A DNA stretch of 64,000 nucleotides from Picochlorum sp. 'celeri' (lineage: Eukaryota; Chlorophyta; Trebouxiophyceae): the NCBI GenBank assembly GCA_010909725.1, contig JAACMV010000001.1, positions 531,533 to 595,532 on the forward strand. Reading direction: 5' to 3'. The translations under genes and the position numbers were made by a program. How positions within the stretch are numbered: the stretch's first letter is position 1; each line of letters begins with the position of its first letter. Under the pieces are notes generated by a model. It did no database searches, was not told the origin of the DNA, and saw only the letters and a list, made by a program, of their open reading frames with translations. Positions 1 through 12,809 of the stretch are shown piece by piece.

Positions 1-1531
1 GATTATTATAATGGAGTTGCTTGGGTGCAGGCGAGGGACAATTTTGTGGCCTTCCATAGTCAAAAGTGGTTGTCACCAGGCAAATTTGTTTTGTCAGAGG
101 AGCATGCATGGGAAAAGGTATTTGTACCATTTTGGTTGTTCCGAGGGACATTCCGATATGATTACTCGTACCGTGTTGGTTTGAAAGACGACAGTGGGAA
201 AATAGTAGAGTGGAAATCAATGCCCTGGTCTGAGGGGGCACGTTTTGTTGCTCATGAGAACGAGGATGCCATGCAAATCTGTGGCACTTTTCAGTATCGA
301 TTTGATTTCATTGATACATTGAAGCCTGGAAAGGTAGGAGTAGATATGGCTGTCTGTGAGCGTCCTGGCGACATGGCTGAACCTGTTGCTATTGACATGA
401 AGAGGAGTTTGGCATGGAACTTTGCATGGAGGAATGTGTATGCAAAGGAGGAACGCGCGTTGAGGGCATTGCTGGAACAAAAACATAAGAACACATCAAT
501 AGATTGCGTCAAACTTCGCTTGACAGGAGTCCCGAATTTTTCAAAAGTTGTCCATCTGCCAGCTTATATTGTTCGGTATACATATGGTGAGAAGATTAAT
601 GTGCATGGAGAGCGTATTCCAAGCAAATTTTATGCCATGGTAAGTGCTGTCAGTGGAAGTGTTGCAAGTAATGAGCATATAAGTGTGAAAAAGTCTGCGG
701 TCTTGGGAGGTATAGGAGCTACATTAGCGATAGGTGTCTCAACTGCAATGCGGAGCATGCTTGGATACAATGCAGCTGCCTGGTCATTCTTTGATTATGT
801 CTTTACATCTTCTGGGGTTGCAGCGACATGCGCACTCCTTGCACAAGTGCTCCCGGAGACGATTAGACAAAATAAAGAGTACGAGTTATTTTCTCAGTTT
901 GATGATGGGTTTAACATTGGGAACAATGAGGAGCACCTCCAGGTATTGAAGGACAGGGAAATAGAACGCATGTTGAAAGAGTGGACCAGATGGGAGCAAG
1001 GAACGAAAGACCCATGCGACCCGGAAAAGAGAAAACTCTGGGCTGAGAATTTATGGAATGCACATAGATCCAGGCTCGAAAAAATGCGAATACTTGATCG
1101 AGAGAGGGAGGAGGCACAAGAGAGAAGGCGTGCTGATAGCGAGAGAGAAATGAGAAGAGAAGCACGGTGGGGTCCAAGAAAAAGGTATGATCATAATATT
1201 ATTCGATTGTCATGTGACATTTCGTCGTGATACAAGCGCTACTTGTGCCTGCAGATCAATTGACACAGAAGGAATGTCTCCCAAGAGAAACCTAGACTAT
1301 CTTGGATTTTACCAAGTTCTTGGCCTGGATCCGTCGAATTTTGTTACCCAACATGAAATAAAGCAGAAATTCTATAAAAAAGTACTCAGATATCACCCTG
1401 ACAAGCACAGCTGCTCTGAAAGCAAAGCAGAGGCAAAGAAAGTTTTCCAGCGGCTTATTCGAGCATACGAAGTTTTGAAACATCCTGCGACTCGGAAGAA
1501 GTACGATGCTGGTGAATGGAACGAACCATAA
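1..1531 (+). CDS. Membrane-associated protein with C-terminal J domain (5' partial)
   Basis: The gene is cut by the left edge: the frame is open to base 1, although the TGCAG at 26-30 could also be an intron acceptor. Exons are <1-1184 and 1255-1531; the intron has a GTATGA donor and TGCAG acceptor. The N-terminal part contains a motif around PFWLFRGTFRY, which I associate loosely with prokaryotic zinc-ribbon-type proteins of unknown function, and two hydrophobic segments at about 690-870. A charged, Arg/Glu-rich helical stretch follows. Exon 2 encodes a J domain with an intact HPD tripeptide (YHPDKH), so a role as an Hsp70 co-chaperone is likely. A J domain at the C-terminus behind a membrane region is less usual than the N-terminal arrangement. 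Substrate and membrane are unknown. It is tail-to-tail with the ESCO gene, 31 bases apart. Confidence 0.75.
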
Positions 1532-1562
1532 TATATTATATATTCTTCGGTGTGACATGAAA

Positions 1563-2686
1563 CTATACACGCGTGTCTCCATCGTAGACAAAGAATTCTG
1601 AAGAGTCTGTGTACTGCTGAATAAACAGTGCACCAATCTCTGTCGGTTGAGAGAATGCAATATTCGCCCTAGGAATGATTTGACCGGATATTAACTGAGC
1701 TCTTGCACAGTCTAATAATTTTGAAGTGACCCTTTTTCTACGATGTGCACCAAAAGTCCACATCAAGCGAACAGCACATTGGCATTTCTTCTTCCTTCCA
1801 TTCTCCTCATTCCGTTTCATAACGATCCCTTTATTGCTTTTAACCCCAGTAAAGTATGCAATCTGTGCTAACATAGGGTTTGCTTCTAGAATAACGCATC
1901 CAATCACCTCCTTTCGAGAATTGACATACATGAACACAATAGCATCATTCCTGGCAGCCCATCCATTCACAGTACCCATTTCGCCCTCGACCATTGTGCA
2001 AATACGATCCTATAGTAAATCAATAGATCAAATTCACAACCATATACAGCAAACAGAACCCACATACATACATACCACGACTGCCTTGATGCCACTGACA
2101 TCTGTCCGTTCTGAAGAGTAGTGTACCTTGTAAATTGCACCCTGTTCGTCACGGGACATCAATTTGGCCCCCGAGGGAATAGTCTTCACTTTCAAAGCTT
2201 CTAAATGAAGCTTATCCCGGTGATGAGCATCGTGAAGGCGCTCCTCCTCCCTATTCCCTGGCGTGTACACAAATCCACACAAAGTACACTGTGTTGAAAA
2301 AAAATTCCTCTGACCCACATCCAGAAACATCTGTGTCATCTTCTTTCTTTTGTTATTTTTCTTCTTCAAGGCTACAGTTTCGCTGCATTGCAGCGTCTTG
2401 GTACCATGAACTTCGCTTCTTGCTGCATCTGAAGACACACAGGAGGGTACCAGTCCTGCCAACGGCCCACCCACCGACTCCTTCGGTTGGCTTAATCCAT
2501 CCGCATCTAATTGACTTCCGGGCCGCCTACGAAAACCACATAAATAAATTTGTACGTATATCCGTGCTACGCCACGTTCGAAGAAGCAAATTTCAACTCT
2601 CTGACCAACCTGGATTTTCCAACCCGCCGTCGACTGAACGTTTTCACCGCCGTATCGTCTGTAGAATCAAGCTCTGTATCATCCAT
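1563..2686 (-). CDS. CTF7: Cohesin acetyltransferase ECO1/CTF7/ESCO
   Basis: ESCO enzymes acetylate SMC3 during S phase to establish sister-chromatid cohesion. Exon 2 carries the family's C2H2 zinc finger (DVGQRNFF...CTLCGFVY...HDAHH). Exon 3 carries the acetyltransferase core (HRRKRVTSKLLD, then IAFSQPT and FFVYDG). Probable exons are 2686-2610, 2526-2076 and 2009-1563, giving 324 residues, close to the plant CTF7 length. The second intron is clear (GTATGT, phase 0). The first is inferred: an ATG at 2686 opens a basic N-terminus (MDDTELDSTDDTAV) in another frame, and a GTTGGT donor plus CGTAG acceptor joins both in phase 2. Without that intron no in-frame ATG exists upstream of the zinc finger. 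It is divergent from dUTPase (189 bases between starts). Confidence 0.88.
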
Positions 2687-2875
2687 AGATCAATATCAAT
2701 GAAATCTGCTACAAGAATGGCCGACCGTCCATCTGTTTTTCAAAAGACAGAGCTCCAACAAAGACCAGGATATGCATCCCATCAAACTATTTGATTTATG
2801 GGACAATCAGATCAACCAAAGACGTGCGTTTGAAAATTTGAATTTTGAGACGTCGCCAGCCGAGGCACTATTCTA

Positions 2876-3557
2876 ATGTTTATTATCGCCTCAAAGTATT
2901 CTTCTCTGCGTAAATTATTCCTTCATCGTGAGTGTTATTCTTTTAGAAAGGCATACAACCTGAAGAAACACTGTATTCGAACAATGTCTCAACCATTGTC
3001 TGCAATTACGGGAGGAGAGAACGTCCCTCAACCAACCAAGATGCAAAAGGTCGAGAATGAACCATTACTCAGAGTGAAGAAATTATCTGATCGAGCTACG
3101 ATTCCTGTGAGAGGATCTGCCGGTGCAGCTGGGTATGACCTGTCAAGGTGTGTTTTGTTGTCTTTCTCTTCTTTCTTGCCTGGTCGCTCGTGTTACAATA
3201 AACCATTTTGATCATTGCAGTGCGGAAGATACTGTGATTCCTGCTCGTGGTAAGGGGATTGTGAAGACGGATTTGTCCATCGCCATCCCACATGGCACAT
3301 ATGCCCGCATTGCTCCCCGGTCTGGATTGGCAGTGAAGAAGTTCATTGATACGGGAGCCGGTGTTGTGGACGAAGATTATCGTGGAAACGTTGGAGTAGT
3401 ACTCTTCAATCACAGTGATGAGGATTTTGAGGTGAAGCAAGGGGACCGCGTTGCTCAGCTGATTCTTGAGAGAATTATGACTCCACGTGTGGAGGAAGTC
3501 GAGTCTTTGGACGAGACAACCCGTGGTGCCGGTGGCTATGGCTCCACTGGAGTTTGA
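2876..3557 (+). CDS. DUT: dUTP pyrophosphatase (dUTPase)
   Basis: The enzyme hydrolyses dUTP to dUMP and pyrophosphate, keeping uracil out of DNA. Exons are 2876-3147 and 3221-3557; the junction restores the family motif [15 protein letters not shown]. Other trimeric dUTPase motifs are visible: [26 protein letters not shown] and the C-terminal Gly-rich arm ([12 protein letters not shown]). The first ATG (2876) gives a roughly 36-residue basic, Ser/Arg/Lys-rich extension ([12 protein letters not shown]...) before a second ATG (MSQPLSAIT, about 2984). This suggests alternative starts for an organelle form and a nuclear form. The gene is convergent with the ABC1 kinase, 103 bases apart. Confidence 0.95.
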
Positions 3558-3660
3558 ATGTTTTGTTCTATTATCTGTAATCTTAAGATCTGTTTACACT
3601 ATGTGAAGAATCAAATAAAGAATCGTACGAAACAACAACAGATGGCGTGCATTATCGTGT

Positions 3661-6232
3661 TCATTCAACAAATACATCTCTGAGAATTCTGGCAGATATT
3701 CTACTGAACAGGCGCCGCGAGAATTCAGGGAGGACTTCAGAAGCAAGTCCAGGAACATATGGTAACAGTTCCCTAGCTGATGGATTGATGAATCCTGAGA
3801 GGGCATACACAGCATTGCCTCCAGACAGGAAGTTGACCACCTTGACCAAGTTTTGGACAACAATTTGATCATCATCTTCCAGAGGTGGGGCCAGTGGCAG
3901 TAGTCTACGAGAGGCTCCTGGAACCAAGATTGGAATCAGTACATCCTCGAGTCCGAGTAATGCGACTAATTCTCTCAGTTGGTTTCTGGACAAGGCATCA
4001 ACAGATTTGACTGCTTCTTCCATGAGGAAATCTCTGAAAAATGATCCCTCTGGAGCAAGAATAAACTTGAGGGCCTCCCTTGTTCTGATATCCTCGTCTG
4101 TGCTATCCATGCCAACAACATTCATCGAGTTGAGCGCGAATAGAGGCGCTGTCAGAAGTCCAGCACCTGCAGAAATGGGGTCCCAAGATCCTAGTCCTGG
4201 GATGCGTGGGAATCGCATCTGATTCCTACGCTCATTTCCACTCTCAATGATTGGAATATCCACGTTTTCATTCAAATCAAGAGACCCCCTGGCAGACTTT
4301 GAATTGTCAGAGAATGTCTCAAAAGCATCCAGAAGGTCGATGAGTCTATCAGCATCAAAGGTTGATGATTTCCCATACACCATATACCGCAATGCTTCCC
4401 TCAACCTTGGGGAGTCGTCTGTCATCAGCCTTTTAGAAATATAAGGGAATGCTTCGTCCACAATCGCAAAATTAGGATCTCCCACTAGAGCAATACCTTC
4501 TAAAACTCCAATGGCACGGATAATCAGAGCAAAATATGGCGGAATTCTGAATGGATAATCAAACGTGATTTGAGCAAGATCTGCAGCCAGGTCCTGAAAG
4601 TTGATATTTTTTGCACCCCCACCTTCCAAGGCTTGGTCAAACACCTTTGCCAAGACTGGCAGTATAGGACTCAGATCAGTGTCTTCTGGAATAAAATCCA
4701 GGGTCACAAAATCTTCAACAATGGCGTCGTAATCCCTGTGGACGAGATGGCTGATGGCTTCGATCATTCCATACTTGATATTATCATCGATTTCTGTCAT
4801 CAAGCCAAAATCCAAAATGGCGAGGCGGCCATCTGGTGTCCTTATCATGTTCCCTGGATGTGGATCCTGCAAACAAATTCAGATGTAGTGATATATGCCA
4901 GGGGAGACGCGATAAAACAAAACCATCACGTACAGCGTGGAAGAAACCTGTATCTAAAAGTTGCTTGAGGTAGCAGATTACTCCAACATTCACCAATTTC
5001 CCAACATCATCAGCCTGACTCTGGCTGAGCTTTTCTCCATCCAACCACTGCGTCGTCAAAACCCTCCTAGAAGTAAATTCCTCATATGTCTTGGGAACTA
5101 CAACCTGTGGCAAATCAGTGCTAATAAGCTCTGCAAATCTCGTCGCATTATTCCCCTCACGCACGTAATCTAGTTCTTCAAAGAACCTTGCAGCCCACTC
5201 ATCCAACAAGGCAACAATGTCTGCTCTTGCTGTAATTTCTGGGAAATTGCGTAAGATAAGACCGAGACTACGAATGATGTATAAATCTACAGTGACAGTT
5301 TCCAAAACGCCCGGCCGCTGCACCTTCACAGCAACCTCCTCCCCAGTCTTCAATTTTCCCTTGTACACCTGTCCAAGAGAGGCTGCAGCTATTGGTTCGG
5401 GGGTCAATTCTGCATATATTTCAGTCCAAGGCTTGCCAAGCTCCTCCTGCAATTGCTTCATTGCAATTTTAGAATCGAAACTGGGCACCTTGTCACACAA
5501 TTGCTGCAACTCATTCATGGCCGCAGGGGACAACAAGTCTGGCCTAATGGACAATGCCTGACCAAGCTTGATATATGCTGGCCCCAAGGATGTCATAATA
5601 TTTCTCAACTGTATAGCTCTCTGCACTTCGTTTTCTTTCCCTTTACCAGTCAACAAATCCAGACCAACGCCTCCAAGAAAACCTCCTGCAATACTCAACA
5701 GCTGGAACACCCTGCTAAATACAGCAACAGGCCTCCTCCCCCAGTAATCTCCTATCAAATCCGGATCATATTCCAAAGGTAGAGCTTCTCCATCCTCATC
5801 AACAACCACAAGCTTCATCTCAACGCTCTCATCCGCGAAATCGGCATCTGACAAATTCTGTCCCCGCAAACTCGCCATGAGAACTTTTAAGTTTTCGTCC
5901 TCTTCCATCTGACTTCGAACGTCGCGCATTTGCTGTGACATTTCTTTGACCGAAGTTGTCTGCATCCAAAATGAAACGATGAAAAATGTCACTGGGCATG
6001 GCGCATCGTGATCGACACCTCTCGCTGTAACCTGTTGTGTCAAACGCATGAAAGGTCCCACAACCCACAAATAATCAATTCATATGTTTCAAAAATCACG
6101 TACAGCTCGGCATTCTGGACGAAACAACCGCGAACGTCTCGTGTTCACAGGTCTTGTGGTGCGGAGCACCCCAAGGCCCTTGTGCTGTCCTCCCAGTCGC
6201 ATACTACCTCGTATGCTATTGTAGTCAACCAT
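3661..6232 (-). CDS. Plastid ABC1/UbiB-family atypical kinase (ABC1K)
   Basis: ABC1K proteins are atypical kinases of plastids (often plastoglobules) and mitochondria linked to prenyl-quinone metabolism. Exons are 6232-6104, 5959-4934 and 4866-3661, all phase 0, giving 786 residues. Exon 1 supplies MVDYNSIRGSMRLGGQHKGL and a run of Arg/Ser/Thr without acid residues, a convincing transit peptide. Family hallmarks: the KxGQ-type motif (YIKLGQALSIRPDLLSP), the Ala-rich nucleotide loop (AAASLGQVYKG), VAVKVQRPGV, and the DPHPGN plus DFG motifs at the start of exon 3 (DPHPGNMIRTPDGRLAILDFG). The hydrophobic-flanked C-terminal extension of about 250 residues resembles plastid members. The exact subgroup is unresolved. 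It is divergent from the VPS54-like gene. Confidence 0.93.
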
Positions 6233-6521
6233 ATATAAATTATCTTATCAGATATGAAATAATCAAATGCAATGCAGTCTCTTCTGGGTGACTCTGGCCT
6301 CTTGACACCCAGAAGGCCTGGATCGTATGGCCACTTGCCTAGCTCCAAGCCCAGGCATGTGCTAGTGGTTGGTCCGGTCCAATTGTATCTTTGACAGTAG
6401 ATATTTTGAAAGGCATGCCTTTCAAATATTTCTATAGATGCATGCATCTACTTCACAGGGTATTTCTGAATCTTAAGGAATGGTTTCTTGGTTAATGTAA
6501 CAGAAACAATGAATTGAGGGT

Positions 6522-8882
6522 ATGGGGGATAGTCAGGAGGAGATTTGTCGGGAACTGGCAGAAATCTCAATCAAAAATGGTTTGCTGCAGTTGTCTTCCT
6601 GGCAAGATGCGTCTTCAGCTGGGATAGGTTCTCGAAAAGAGGATGGTAAAGCCCCAGAAGTGCCTGAGAGTATTTTACCGAGGGTTGTCTCTGGTGATTT
6701 TGAAGAGTATCTGACCAAGTTTGGGGATGCTGAGGTGGGTGGAAGAGGTCAGCAAGGACAAGGGTTGCTGACAGAATCGGGAATAGACGACTGGAGGACG
6801 CTGCCTTTGTTTTTGTTCGAAGATCAGTTTCGCTTGAACGATCCTGCTGTGTGGGAGTATGTTTTTGAGAGTGACAATGCTCATCATTGGGAGACGAGAG
6901 CATCTGAACTGGAAAATGTGGAGAGTCTGTTGGAGGAGGAGATGCTGGAAGAAATATGCAAAAAGCACGAGGAGCTTAGCTCTCTGAGTTCTCGTTATGC
7001 GAATATGGCAAAAATTATCAAAGTATTGTCGGTGGAAATACAGCAGGAGAGATCAGGATTTCATGAACAATCTTGTGCTTCCAAGAGTTCTGCAGCATGT
7101 GCAGCAGTACTGAAGCGCAAGCAGCATAATTTAAAGGTTGTTTTGAATATCTGTGAAGATTTAAATTCTTTTCGAAGCGTGTTTGCGGATTTTAGTAGGG
7201 TTGTAGAGGCGATAGAAGGATTAAAGTTTCCTCAGGATGACTTTGTACTTGAGTCTTTCAAAGACTTGCAGGAGACGACTCAGCGTCTAAGCGGTACGTA
7301 TATCGCCGTCAAGGATTTCAATAGGTATAATTTTGGTGATAAGATATCGAAGATGCTGCGCGATGCCCTGCATGGTGCTCTTGATAGCCTATTTGAAGCA
7401 AGTTCTTGCCATGATGACACGATCAGGACTGTCTTGGCAATACTTGACAAATTAATACGGTACATGGGAGAAGAGAAAGAGGCACTGAGTCTTGTTTTGC
7501 ATCAAGATCTGCGAGAGATCATTCACAGGCGTGTTCATATTGCTTTGACCGGGTGCTCAAATGATGTTGACATGAGAAGTACCACCATGGACTCTGAATA
7601 TTTTTCCAGAAGAATTTTGGATGGCGACAAGCCGTTGGCTAGCTCATATGAGGTGCTAGGGAACATTTTCAATGATTCTCTGAAGGTATCAGAGGAAGCT
7701 GATGCTATATGCCGTGATCATGGATCAGTTCAATGGGATTTTGCGAAGAGGGTTTGTCAATGCTTTTTGAACACATGGGTATCAGTTTTGTTAGGATGGT
7801 CGCATTCAGCAAAGCGCATTGTTATCAAGCCACATATGCTGAGGGATTTGTTCCAAGTGTTAGATTCGTTTGAGTCAAAGGTATCTTTAGCAGGACTACA
7901 TGCAGCTTCTACACTTGCCGGCCCAAAGCAAGATGTGTGCAGGGCATTCATTGATTCCACGTCTGAGACGTGGGCTTCAAAGATCTCAGAAGTAATATTA
8001 TCAGAAAAATGGAGACATGTGTCGAATCTTCGGGAACTGGGGCTAAAACTCGCTGATCTAGTATCCGATCCTGTTCAGATTGTAGAGGGTGACCAAGAAA
8101 ATCAGCTCTTGGTCTTGGGGGATAGGAAATACGGCGTGATCAAATCCTTCACGCATTTAATCGATTATTTACTAACTATGCGGAGCTTTGCTAATATTAT
8201 ATCATTATTTTCAGCCGACATTGGTCGTAAAGTGGTAGAGATATTGCGGCAATTCAATAGTCAAACATGTCACATGGTTCTAGGGGCTGGGGCCATGCAA
8301 TCTGCTGGTTTAAAAAGCATAACTGTGAAAAATTTGGCAGTATCTTGTCAACAGATAGATCTTCTAATATATATTACCATTATTGAGCGGAATCATTATG
8401 TTCATCAGAGCTCATCATCAAATGGTCTTGTTCTTGGCAATGAATTCAGTAGATGTTTGGATGACATGAAGTTCCATTGCCATGAGATCCGCAACAAAAT
8501 TGTTCAGGTTACCTGTGATTTGATGATACCACTTATCAAAGATGCTTCGATTTTGCTATCATCAGCGATCAGAAATGGTAAATATGAAGGAGTGCTCCTT
8601 CCAGGATTTTCAGACCTTGTTGACGCAATGATGAGGAACTTTCTGATCGTTGCCAATGTGATCAGTAGTACTCTAAGTGAGAGTGACGTCATATCGATGC
8701 TTGAGTCAATCTGGGAGGAAATAATTGTCTGGATTAGAGATGGAGCCATGTCGTTTGATCCCGAGCAAGAGGAGGCTACCAAATGCTATGTACAGCACCT
8801 AACATATATCAAAGACAAACTGACCGACTACCCTGTGCCATCATGCATAATTCAACTTATTGATACGTTAAACTCTAGATAA
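6522..8882 (+). CDS. VPS54: VPS54-like tethering-complex subunit (GARP)
   Basis: Intronless 786-residue protein starting at ATG 6522. No enzyme motif is visible. The N-terminal third has the CATCHR-tether look: a short motif DFEEYLTKFGD, then LPLFLFEDQFRLNDPAVWEYVFE, followed by long amphipathic helices (LLEEEMLEEICKKHEEL..., LKRKQHNLKVVLNICEDL). This order matches VPS54, which with VPS51-53 tethers endosome-derived vesicles at the trans-Golgi. A VPS50/syndetin or other CATCHR subunit is the main alternative. The C-terminal half is all-helical without recognisable motifs. The gene is convergent with SMC2, 69 bases apart, and shares a 289-base divergent promoter region with the ABC1 kinase. 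Confidence 0.55.
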   Translation: MGDSQEEICRELAEISIKNGLLQLSSWQDASSAGIGSRKEDGKAPEVPESILPRVVSGDFEEYLTKFGDAEVGGRGQQGQGLLTESGIDDWRTLPLFLFEDQFRLNDPAVWEYVFESDNAHHWETRASELENVESLLEEEMLEEICKKHEELSSLSSRYANMAKIIKVLSVEIQQERSGFHEQSCASKSSAACAAVLKRKQHNLKVVLNICEDLNSFRSVFADFSRVVEAIEGLKFPQDDFVLESFKDLQETTQRLSGTYIAVKDFNRYNFGDKISKMLRDALHGALDSLFEASSCHDDTIRTVLAILDKLIRYMGEEKEALSLVLHQDLREIIHRRVHIALTGCSNDVDMRSTTMDSEYFSRRILDGDKPLASSYEVLGNIFNDSLKVSEEADAICRDHGSVQWDFAKRVCQCFLNTWVSVLLGWSHSAKRIVIKPHMLRDLFQVLDSFESKVSLAGLHAASTLAGPKQDVCRAFIDSTSETWASKISEVILSEKWRHVSNLRELGLKLADLVSDPVQIVEGDQENQLLVLGDRKYGVIKSFTHLIDYLLTMRSFANIISLFSADIGRKVVEILRQFNSQTCHMVLGAGAMQSAGLKSITVKNLAVSCQQIDLLIYITIIERNHYVHQSSSSNGLVLGNEFSRCLDDMKFHCHEIRNKIVQVTCDLMIPLIKDASILLSSAIRNGKYEGVLLPGFSDLVDAMMRNFLIVANVISSTLSESDVISMLESIWEEIIVWIRDGAMSFDPEQEEATKCYVQHLTYIKDKLTDYPVPSCIIQLIDTLNSR

Positions 8883-8951
8883 ATCAAGATTGCTTTACAA
8901 AGAAGAGCAAAATTTAAAGCGGATAAAAATACAAGACATCTTTGCAAGATA

Positions 8952-11900
8952 TCAGGTACGGACATTTTCTCTCAGCGGTGCCCGTTGCTGCCTGTTTGAT
9001 TTTGAAGACTCCAGACCATTGTTGACTGTGCGGGTAACGGTTGAAACCCCGTCTACGAATTTCGTCCTGAAGATAACGTTCGCATTGCTAAACATACCCT
9101 CTTTGAGCGACACGACGATGAACTGGGACTGTGGGAAATGTGACTTGATCATTCTTCCAATATTTTGTGTGTGGCTCAAATCCAAGGCAGCATCTACCTC
9201 GTCAAGGATGTAAATCGGCGCAGGCTTGAATAATAGCATGGCTAATATCAGAGATAATGCCAAAAGAGACTTCTGGCCTCCACTCAGCTCGCTAAGTGAT
9301 TCTTTCCACACTCCCCCAAATGCAACCTTTACTTCAAGTCCCTCCATGAATGATGTTCCTTCGACAGGTTCCAATTTTGCCATTGTACCTGGTAAAAGTG
9401 TTGAAAATATAGAACCCAAATCTTCATTCACTTTTTTCCAGGTAGTTCCCAACGCTTCTTTCTTTTTCTCGTCTAGATCGTACATCACATCCCGAATTTT
9501 AGCCTTGTCCGCCTCCACGACATCTTTCTTACGTTTCAGTTCTGTGTACTCATGCTCAGCCTTCTCAAACATCTGCATCACCTTTTTATTCACTCTCTTT
9601 GAAAGATTATCAATGACGCCACGAGCCTTTTCATATTCCTGGAACATTTCAGTTGGGTCGTTTGCGTCCCAGTCGTAATCACTTCCACTAGTACCAAAGT
9701 GGCTCATCTCAGTCTGGATCCAGGGGTATTCCCTCTCAAGTGCTCTGCATTTATCCTCTGCAGTGTGGGCACCTTTTCTGAGAGCTTCAATCCTATTACC
9801 CAACTTCTTTTTCTCGACGACAATATCAGTTTTGTGAGACTCGATTTCCGCGATTTCCCTCTCGATTTGGGCTATCTCTTCATCGCATTGTCTCAAGCGG
9901 GACTGCTTCTCTGCAAGTGTGTCTGACAGAGATTTATGCTCAGCTTCCAAATTGTTCACAAGATCGGTCATTTCCCTCACATCTTTCTCTAACTTTTCAA
10001 TCTGTTCTGAGGATTGGTCGATTTGTTCTTGAATGGCACGCCTCTCCTGGGCGGCACTTTCACTATCAGCCAAAACACCTTGTAAACTGACTTCCATCTC
10101 TCTTGCATGCCTTTTTGCAGTCTCCACGTTTTCCTTCGCTATTTGAAGTTTCTTCTGAGCTTCGGTAACCAGTTTGTTTTTAACTTTATCGAAGTTCCTG
10201 ATTTGATCATCCAATGTCTTTACGAGTTCCTGTAGATCAGATTTCTTCTCAATGGCATCTGCAACAGCTTTCTCTGATTCCTCCAATTCCTTCTCACAGG
10301 CTGAAACGGATTGCAATAACTGATGCACCTCGCTGCCTTCGAGGCGTTTTCGCAGGAGTTCAACGCTATGTTCTTTGATCTCGATATCTTTCTTCACATT
10401 ATTAAAGTTTGATTTCTCCAGATTCAAGACTTTGATCTTAGATCTCAGGTTGTTCATTTTCTTCTCATGCATTGCAAGTTCCGTTTCCAATTCGGACAAA
10501 GCATGGAGTTGGGAGAGAATAGAATTTGTTTTATTTCTTGATCCTCCCGTCAATGTTCCACTGGGGTTGAAATCGTCCCCGTCGAGTGTGACACACCTAG
10601 AAGCAATGTCTTTGTGGAACGCAAGCATTTTGGCCGTCGAGGAGTCGTCACAGACAAATGATCCCCCAAAAGCATATTTCATGGCAGATTCGAGCTCTTG
10701 GTTATAACCAACTAATTCAAGCGCTGGAATTGCTTTGTCGCCCGCAAGACTCCTAGCAGTTGCTTTTGATGATTCTGATAAAGAGCGTGCAGAAACTTTG
10801 TTAAGCGGAATGATTGTTACGCGATTTCTTAGCTGGCCACCTGCAAGCAACTGCTTTGCAGTCTGCTCATTATCTACAATAACCTGATAGAGCTTTCCAC
10901 CAGCTGCAACTTCGAGAGCAGAAGAATACTTTGGGTCCTGGACTCGAACAAGCTTTGAAACAACACCCTTCACCTTGGAGCGATCAAAGCCTTTGACAGG
11001 ATCCTTGAAATGAAACTCTGCAGCAGCAACTTTTGAGGACAGCTGATCGATTTTATCGTTGATTTCGCAAATACAAGTACGCTCATTTTCAATCTCATTC
11101 TCAATGGACTGAGTTTTATTTTCGTCATAGTTGAATGAGTTGAGTTTTTCCCTGAGAGACTCCAAATTGTTCTGCTCTTGTTCGAATTCTTTCTGAATCA
11201 TGGAGCCATTCTTCTCCTTTGATGCCAGCTCTTTCTTCAACTCACTAAGCTTCTTCTTTTGATGCTTGACAGCGGTCTTAGATGCCTTCTCCGTGCCATC
11301 TACCTCAGTGATTGAATTCTTTGCATCATCCAATCTCTCCTGAAGACTGCGATTCGAGGCGTCACGACCATCTCCAGCTTCTGCTCCTGCGAGTTCACTT
11401 TGAGCCGCCGCAACTGATTGGATTGACCTACATATATATACATATTCCAAAACTTAGGGGACACACTGACCAGACGAAAATATATATTAGACTGGTCAAC
11501 AAACCTTTCGACCTCTGCAGCAGCTTCATCCCTCTTCTCTGTAGCAGCTCTAATTCTTTCTTTTATAGCTTCTTCATTCAACTCTTCCATTGACTTACAA
11601 AGCAAATTTCTCTGATCATTTTCACTTTGTAGGGCGTCTTTTAGGTTGCTCAGGCGACTATTCTCTTGAACAAGCTTTTTTGACAAGGCATCTGTTTGCT
11701 GTATCAAAGACTTAACTTCTCCACTAGCCTGCGATTCCTTTTCATCCTGAATACTCTTCAAATCTGTCTTCTTACGCTTTGATTGCTCTTCCGCATCTTC
11801 CAGTTGGGACTCGTATTGAGACAGAGCATCGGTTGCCTGCTTCACTTCAGTCTCACCATCTTGAAGAAGTCTGCAAGCGTTTCACGACAATATAAGCAAC

Positions 11901-12809
11901 TAATTGAAAATCAAGATATATCATGGACAACATACTCTTTTGCCTCTGTGTATTTGTACGCCACGCAAAACCTTTGGAGACGTTCCATTTTGGAGCTTGC
12001 ATTCTGCCATTCCATGTATTGCACCTTTTCCCTGCGCAATTTATCCAAGGCTGGCATGATATCTTCTGACAAGACTTTGTTTATCTCATCTACTTTTAGT
12101 TGCTTCTTCTCCAATGTTCGCAGAGCAGCTTGCTTCTTTGTCTCGTACATCTTTGTTCCAGCAGCTTCTTCCAACAAACCAAGAATCTCAGGAGGCTTCA
12201 TATTCAACACTTTCGTGATTCTCCCTTGCATAATCAGAAAATGAGGATTATTCACATTCAACTGAACAGAGTGAAACAAATTTTGCACTCTCCTGCACAA
12301 GAACACTGAATGCTTTAGACAAGATGATGAACAGTCCAAACCCACACAGCCCCAACATACCCCTGATCTGCTGTCTTCCCATTGATCAAATACTTGCTCC
12401 TCCCCCCGATGACAAGTTGCCTTGTCACAGTAATTTCGTCCAAGTGTTCATATCCAACAGGACTGTTCTCCTTGTCGGCGTTGTCAAACACGATGGAAAC
12501 CGTTGCCTTGGTGACCCCAGCTTGCCCTTGCTTGTATACGAGCTCTTGCAAGCTATTCGCTCGAACCTGGCATTAAAATAGTAAAAAGAATTAAATCTAT
12601 CAAAATCGCGAGTATTGAATATACACCTCTCTTTCTCGCACCTGTTGCAAGTTCTGGATTCCCAACACGAAGCAAATCGAGTCGAGAATGTTACTCTTTC
12701 CACTACCATTCAACCCAGTGATCGCATTAAATTGTGAGTCAAATCCTTTCACATCAACCCTCTGAGCATACGACTTGAAACCATCCAAGCTAATCTCTTT
12801 CACGAACAT
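8952..12809 (-). CDS. SMC2: Condensin subunit SMC2
   Basis: SMC2 pairs with SMC4 in condensin to compact chromosomes. Five exons, 12809-12642, 12566-12361, 12292-11936, 11870-11505 and 11427-8952, keep phase throughout and give 1190 residues, the usual SMC2 length. Seen: Walker A at residues 32-40 (GLNGSGKSN), the SMC2-typical [17 protein letters not shown] and [22 protein letters not shown], the first long coiled coil, a hinge around [20 protein letters not shown], the returning coiled coil, the signature [14 protein letters not shown] and Walker [14 protein letters not shown]. Introns cluster in the first 1400 bases, while the last exon of 2476 bases is uninterrupted. No frame damage. Confidence 0.97.
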
